A DNA stretch of 64,000 nucleotides from the NCBI RefSeq assembly GCF_000317145.1, contig NC_020053.1, forward strand, positions 382,652 to 446,651, given 5' to 3'. Source of the stretch: Chamaesiphon minutus PCC 6605 (GTDB taxonomy: Bacteria; Cyanobacteriota; Cyanobacteriia; Cyanobacteriales; Chamaesiphonaceae). This document shows, piece by piece, positions 61,010 to 64,000 of this stretch (positions within the stretch are counted from its first letter, which is position 1; the number at the start of each line of letters is the position of its first letter). Made by a program: the position numbers and the translations under genes. Below the pieces are notes generated by a model, which searched no databases, was not told the DNA's origin, and worked only from the letters and a program-made list of their open reading frames with translations.

Positions 61010-61972
61010 ATGAGGAGTTCTAAAAAAGATGAGCCTGTGGAGCAAGTAGAAGCAATAGGAGAAGCAAAAATAGACGACTCTATGGAAACAACCAAAGTAC
61101 CAGAACCACCAAAAACAGACGATTCAAACATCCCAACATTACACCTTTCCAATGGATTTTTAGGAGGAGCTGGAAAATCTACTCTCGCCCGTCTATTTTG
61201 TGAGAGATTTATTAAGCTCGGTCGCGCGTTTACCTTAGTTGATGCCGATCCTAATTATAATGTAGCGCGAGCTTATGACAAAGAAACCGTGTCTCTTTGG
61301 CAGCAAAAGGATATAAAGTCTTCAGTTAGCTCGACGATCGGCAGTCGCTTCGGTCGATCGTTAGCAGATAAAGATGATGCTAAAAAGTCGCCAGTAAGTT
61401 CAAACATACTTAGCGAACAAATTATCTTCTCTAAAGATACTAAATTCAGCTATTTAGGCGATCGACTGTTCGATATAATATACAGTTTAAAGCAAGATAT
61501 AATTTCATCTTTGCCAGCAAATGATGGAATCGATCTTTGGCTAGAAAGTAATAATATTAACGCACTTATGGCAAGCGAGTCACCGCCGTTTAGAGTTGTA
61601 AATTGGTGGTGCAGCTTTGGTAGCGGTACATCGCAACAAATGTTCGTCGATTTTGTTACCAAATATCCCAACCTGCACCATGTCTGCGTATTTAACTTAG
61701 GCATAACTAGTGCTGTTCCTAACTGGGATAGGTTCGATCCGTTACCTCTGCTAGACAAATTTTCACAGGATGGTAAAGTTAAAATTGCTAACATCCTGCC
61801 TTGGCTCGCCGATCCGGCAATTCTCGAAGCGGTAGATCTCGGCACTCCGTTACATGAAATTGTGAAGAATGGCTATAACGGGAAGCAACTCAATCCAATC
61901 GTGAAACTGAAAATAGATAAATGGTTGGAGAATAACTGGCAATCTTTTAGAAATACGGGGCATTTGCTTTGA
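61010..61972 (+). CDS. ParA/MinD-like ATPase of the transfer region
   Basis: 320 aa. Deviant P-loop SNGFLGGAGKSTLARLFCER with GAGKST, then AFTLVDADPNYNVARAYDKE (switch-like), in the SIMIBI class. Unlike parA at 30942 it is not next to a ParB gene but inside the transfer-gene chain, after a coiled-coil membrane protein, and its last codons overlap the next gene. TraL-type ATPases with a similar P-loop occur in conjugation systems. A role in positioning the transfer complex is plausible. Confidence 0.75.
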   Translation: MRSSKKDEPVEQVEAIGEAKIDDSMETTKVPEPPKTDDSNIPTLHLSNGFLGGAGKSTLARLFCERFIKLGRAFTLVDADPNYNVARAYDKETVSLWQQKDIKSSVSSTIGSRFGRSLADKDDAKKSPVSSNILSEQIIFSKDTKFSYLGDRLFDIIYSLKQDIISSLPANDGIDLWLESNNINALMASESPPFRVVNWWCSFGSGTSQQMFVDFVTKYPNLHHVCVFNLGITSAVPNWDRFDPLPLLDKFSQDGKVKIANILPWLADPAILEAVDLGTPLHEIVKNGYNGKQLNPIVKLKIDKWLENNWQSFRNTGHLL

Positions 61973-62556
61973 TTAATTATGTATCGTCAGGGGGAGAACT
62001 AGTCGATCGCGCTTTGCAAACTTTGCTAACGTGCTATGGAGCTTCATATCAACGGCACATCTTTCCCGCGCTCCCAGATTGGCAACTAGACGAGCTGTTG
62101 TGCGATCGTCAAGTTCACGCTCTGATGTCTGAGTGCGATCCTCTCAAATTTCATCTCTACCTAGATCGTCTCCCGATTAAAATCGATACTCGCGCTCACT
62201 GGTGGCAAGTTCTACCACCGTGTCACAAACAGATTCAAAAAATCGTCTCCTTAGTAGTAGGATTTAACAGTAAATATAAATACTTGAAATACAGCTTTTT
62301 CTTGAGTCAAGCTTATGAAGCATCTGTTTGGAAGACTATTTTTACTAGAGTAGAGCCGCACGTATTAAAGGCAATCGATCGAAAAGACATCCTATTTAGA
62401 CTAGCCGATGTCAATCTTCATAAACTTAATTACACATATTATAATCGACAGATTCGTAGTTGCCTAGTTTATCCCCGTTCAGATCGCTATACAAATGCCA
62501 AAGTTTCTGACTTATTGTTAACAGTCAGCCAAATTCATCCTTATTTTTATTATTGA
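61969..62556 (+). CDS. 195-aa hypothetical protein
   Basis: TTG start at 61969 overlapping the stop of the ATPase gene by four bases; no ATG in this frame near the start. Cysteines and aromatic residues are frequent (TCYGASYQRHIFPALPDWQL; SKYKYLKYSFFLSQAYEASV). No membrane segment, no family recognised. Translational coupling suggests a partner of the ParA-like protein. Confidence 0.6.
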   Translation: MINYVSSGGELVDRALQTLLTCYGASYQRHIFPALPDWQLDELLCDRQVHALMSECDPLKFHLYLDRLPIKIDTRAHWWQVLPPCHKQIQKIVSLVVGFNSKYKYLKYSFFLSQAYEASVWKTIFTRVEPHVLKAIDRKDILFRLADVNLHKLNYTYYNRQIRSCLVYPRSDRYTNAKVSDLLLTVSQIHPYFYY

Positions 62557-62568
62557 TTTTTAGATTCT

Positions 62569-62841
62569 ATGATCGCTAGACATTCAAAAAAAAAGATTAA
62601 AGAGTTACGCAAGAGCGATCTTGCCGACAAAATTATTATGGAGCTGCAAGCTGAGAGATTAAAGAACGAGCGGATAAATCAAGCTCGCAGACATCGATTA
62701 CTTGGTGAGGTAGTTTCCAACCTGATGCAGTTAAAAGTAGTCGATTCTAATACGATCGAGCGGGGTTTAGATTTTTACTTGATTAGTACGGTCGATCGAG
62801 ATTTATTCTCGCTTCCTCCCCGCAACAATCCACAAATTTAG
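62569..62841 (+). CDS. 90-aa basic helical protein
   Basis: Lys/Arg-rich helical start (RHSKKKIKELRKSDLADKII), then QAERLKNERINQARRHRLLG. Could bind DNA (for example a small MobC-like accessory), but no family match is claimed. Last gene of the chain; a compound inverted repeat follows. Confidence 0.55.
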   Translation: MIARHSKKKIKELRKSDLADKIIMELQAERLKNERINQARRHRLLGEVVSNLMQLKVVDSNTIERGLDFYLISTVDRDLFSLPPRNNPQI

Positions 62842-62851
62842 TTTGAATCAA

Positions 62852-62947
62852 GCTGGTTTTAGCGAAGCGGTGACTGTCCGAACCGATTGCCAGCAGCTCA
62901 CAATCGAAGCCAGAAAATTTCGGAGGTTCGGACAGTCAAAAACCAGC
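62852..62947. repeat. Compound inverted repeat at the end of the transfer cluster
   Basis: Inner arms GACTGTCCGAACC (62872-62884) and GGTTCGGACAGTC (62925-62937); outer arms GCTGGTTTT (62852-62860) and AAAACCAGC (62939-62947), all exact complements. Candidate oriT, mobile-element relic or terminator. The rest of the 268-bp gap is AT-rich without other features. Confidence 0.6.
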
Positions 62948-63109
62948 CGCCCCGCAGGGCAAGAATCTGTGTACATGCTTTTTATTCGAGCAGTTTAAAA
63001 TAATTTTCAAGCCTTATAAAAGACAGCGGTTAACAGCTAGATTCGATTTGTTTAAAAAGTGGAATGCTCCGTTTAAATTATATAATTTATCGAATTTATC
63101 ATCGCTATT

Positions 63110-63990
63110 ATGAACAACTCCCAAAAAAGTTATGGAGCTTCACAAGATTTCAATTGCTTGGCACAACTCGATCCTAAATATGCTGAGTCTTATAATATTG
63201 GTTATTCGAGACGTGAAAACCTCAAGAATGTTTCGGGAGCATTAGCTGACTTCGATCGTGTCATTAAACTCTATCCTGACTCTGCTATCGCTTTGACAAA
63301 CAGAGGTATTCTAAAGCACGAAGGACTCTATGATGTGGAAGGAACCTTGGCAGATTTCAATCGCGCACTTGCAATCGATTCAGACTGGGCAATTGCTTAT
63401 AATAATCGTGGCGTTGTCAAGTATATCGATTTTAATGATGTTCCAGGGGCATTAGCTGACTTCGAGTGTGCCATTCAAATCGAGCCTGAATATGGTGGTG
63501 CTTATAACAATCTAGGCTTTGTAAAAAGCAGGAAGCCTAAAAATGTTGAAGGGGCTTTAGAAGATTTTAATCGAGCTATTCAAATTAAAGCTAATGCTCT
63601 CAATTATACGAATCGTGCCTGTTTAAAAGCCGATAATTTCCAAGACTTTCAAGGAGCTTTTGACGATTTTAGCAAAGCTATTCAATCTGATGACAGTCAT
63701 CCCTTTTCATTCCAAAGCCGTGCTTGGACGAAGCATTACGATCTCAATGATTTTCAAGGTGCGTTAACGGACTACGATCGGGCAATCGAACTCGACCCTA
63801 TTTAATCGAACTCGACCCTATTTATGCTTTTGCTTTTGAAAACCGCGCTCATCTGAGCTATTTTAAACTTAATAGTATATCTAGTGCCATTTCCGATCTT
63901 ACCCAAGCTGCTCTCTTATTTAAAGAACAAAAGAAGCTAAAAGCTTATCAGAGGGTGATGGATAATTTGAAAATATGGGAAAAGAAGTGA
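63110..63990 (+). pseudogene. TPR-repeat protein, frameshifted by a 20-bp tandem duplication
   Basis: The open part (63110-63805, 231 aa) has tetratricopeptide repeats of the type GALADFDRVIKLYPDSAIAL / GTLADFNRALAIDSDWAIAY / GALTDYDRAIELDP. At 63784-63823 the 20-mer AATCGAACTCGACCCTATTT is present twice in tandem, which creates TAA at 63803-63805. With one copy removed the frame runs on through YAFAFENRAHLSYFKLNSIS to TGA at 63990. TPR proteins are protein-interaction scaffolds. Either a pseudogene, a switchable allele, or a truncated but functional protein. Confidence 0.75.
63784..63823 (+). repeat. 20-bp tandem duplication in the TPR gene
   Basis: AATCGAACTCGACCCTATTT at 63784-63803 and again at 63804-63823, exact. 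Because 20 is not a multiple of 3 it shifts the frame. Confidence 0.95.
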
Positions 63991-64000
63991 TTTTAAGCTG

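Noticed and set aside
53116..62841. Relaxase gene
   Set aside because: I looked for HUH, MOB-type His triads and catalytic Tyr clusters in the unknown proteins and saw none convincing, so none is annotated.
1..64000. tRNA or rRNA genes
   Set aside because: No cloverleaf-like or rRNA sequence was recognised on either strand by reading; a covariance-model scan was not possible.

Overview
The window looks like cyanobacterial plasmid (or plasmid-derived) DNA. Evidence: frequent CGATCG/GCGATCGC (HIP1-type) octamers, a CyRepA1-like replication protein, ParA/ParB, DUF2808 proteins and a DUF305 CopM-like protein next to a CopRS-like two-component system. No genus can be fixed from the sequence alone.

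Region 1 (1-17.2 kb) is a metal (most likely copper) resistance island: TerC-like exporter, HME-type RND pump, 86-aa membrane protein, membrane fusion protein, TolC-like outer-membrane factor, several small exported proteins, a tandem-DUF305 protein, and a divergent OmpR-type regulator with its sensor kinase. Nearly every transcription unit here has the same 11-bp-period direct repeat (sense TTCATCTnnATTTCATC) about 40-60 bp before its start, so the island reads as one regulon of the response regulator. A 1430-bp ISL3 element (perfect 25-bp ends, 8-bp target duplication) and small palindromic repeats have broken a second DUF2808 gene.

Region 2 (17.3-30 kb) is accessory. A 1541-aa nuclease-STAND ATPase resembling antiphage Avs proteins, an integrase relic, an intact tyrosine recombinase and a tightly coupled pair (membrane protein plus YejK/NA37-like nucleoid protein) all lie on the minus strand. 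A 198-bp MITE, a Uma2 protein, an antitoxin-like/HNH pair and small zinc-ribbon or hypothetical genes follow.

Region 3 (29.7-39.4 kb) is the replication and partition core: parB, parA with two operator/parS-like palindromes, a decayed transposase tail, CyRepA1 behind a long inverted repeat, a tandem-repeat small protein, and twin 24-bp palindromes with an intrinsic terminator next to an IS630-like OrfA.

Region 4 (39.6-62.9 kb) is a long plus-strand cluster for a type IV secretion/conjugation machine: VirB2-, VirB3-, VirB4-, VirB5-, VirB6-, VirB8- and VirB10-like proteins, exported and small membrane proteins, and a VirD4-like coupling protein. A second identical ISL3 copy interrupts one small membrane gene. 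Several unknown genes with internal duplications, an AAA ATPase and a ParA/MinD-like ATPase follow. No relaxase or VirB11 was recognised. The cluster ends at a compound inverted repeat. The last gene is a TPR protein frameshifted by a 20-bp tandem duplication.
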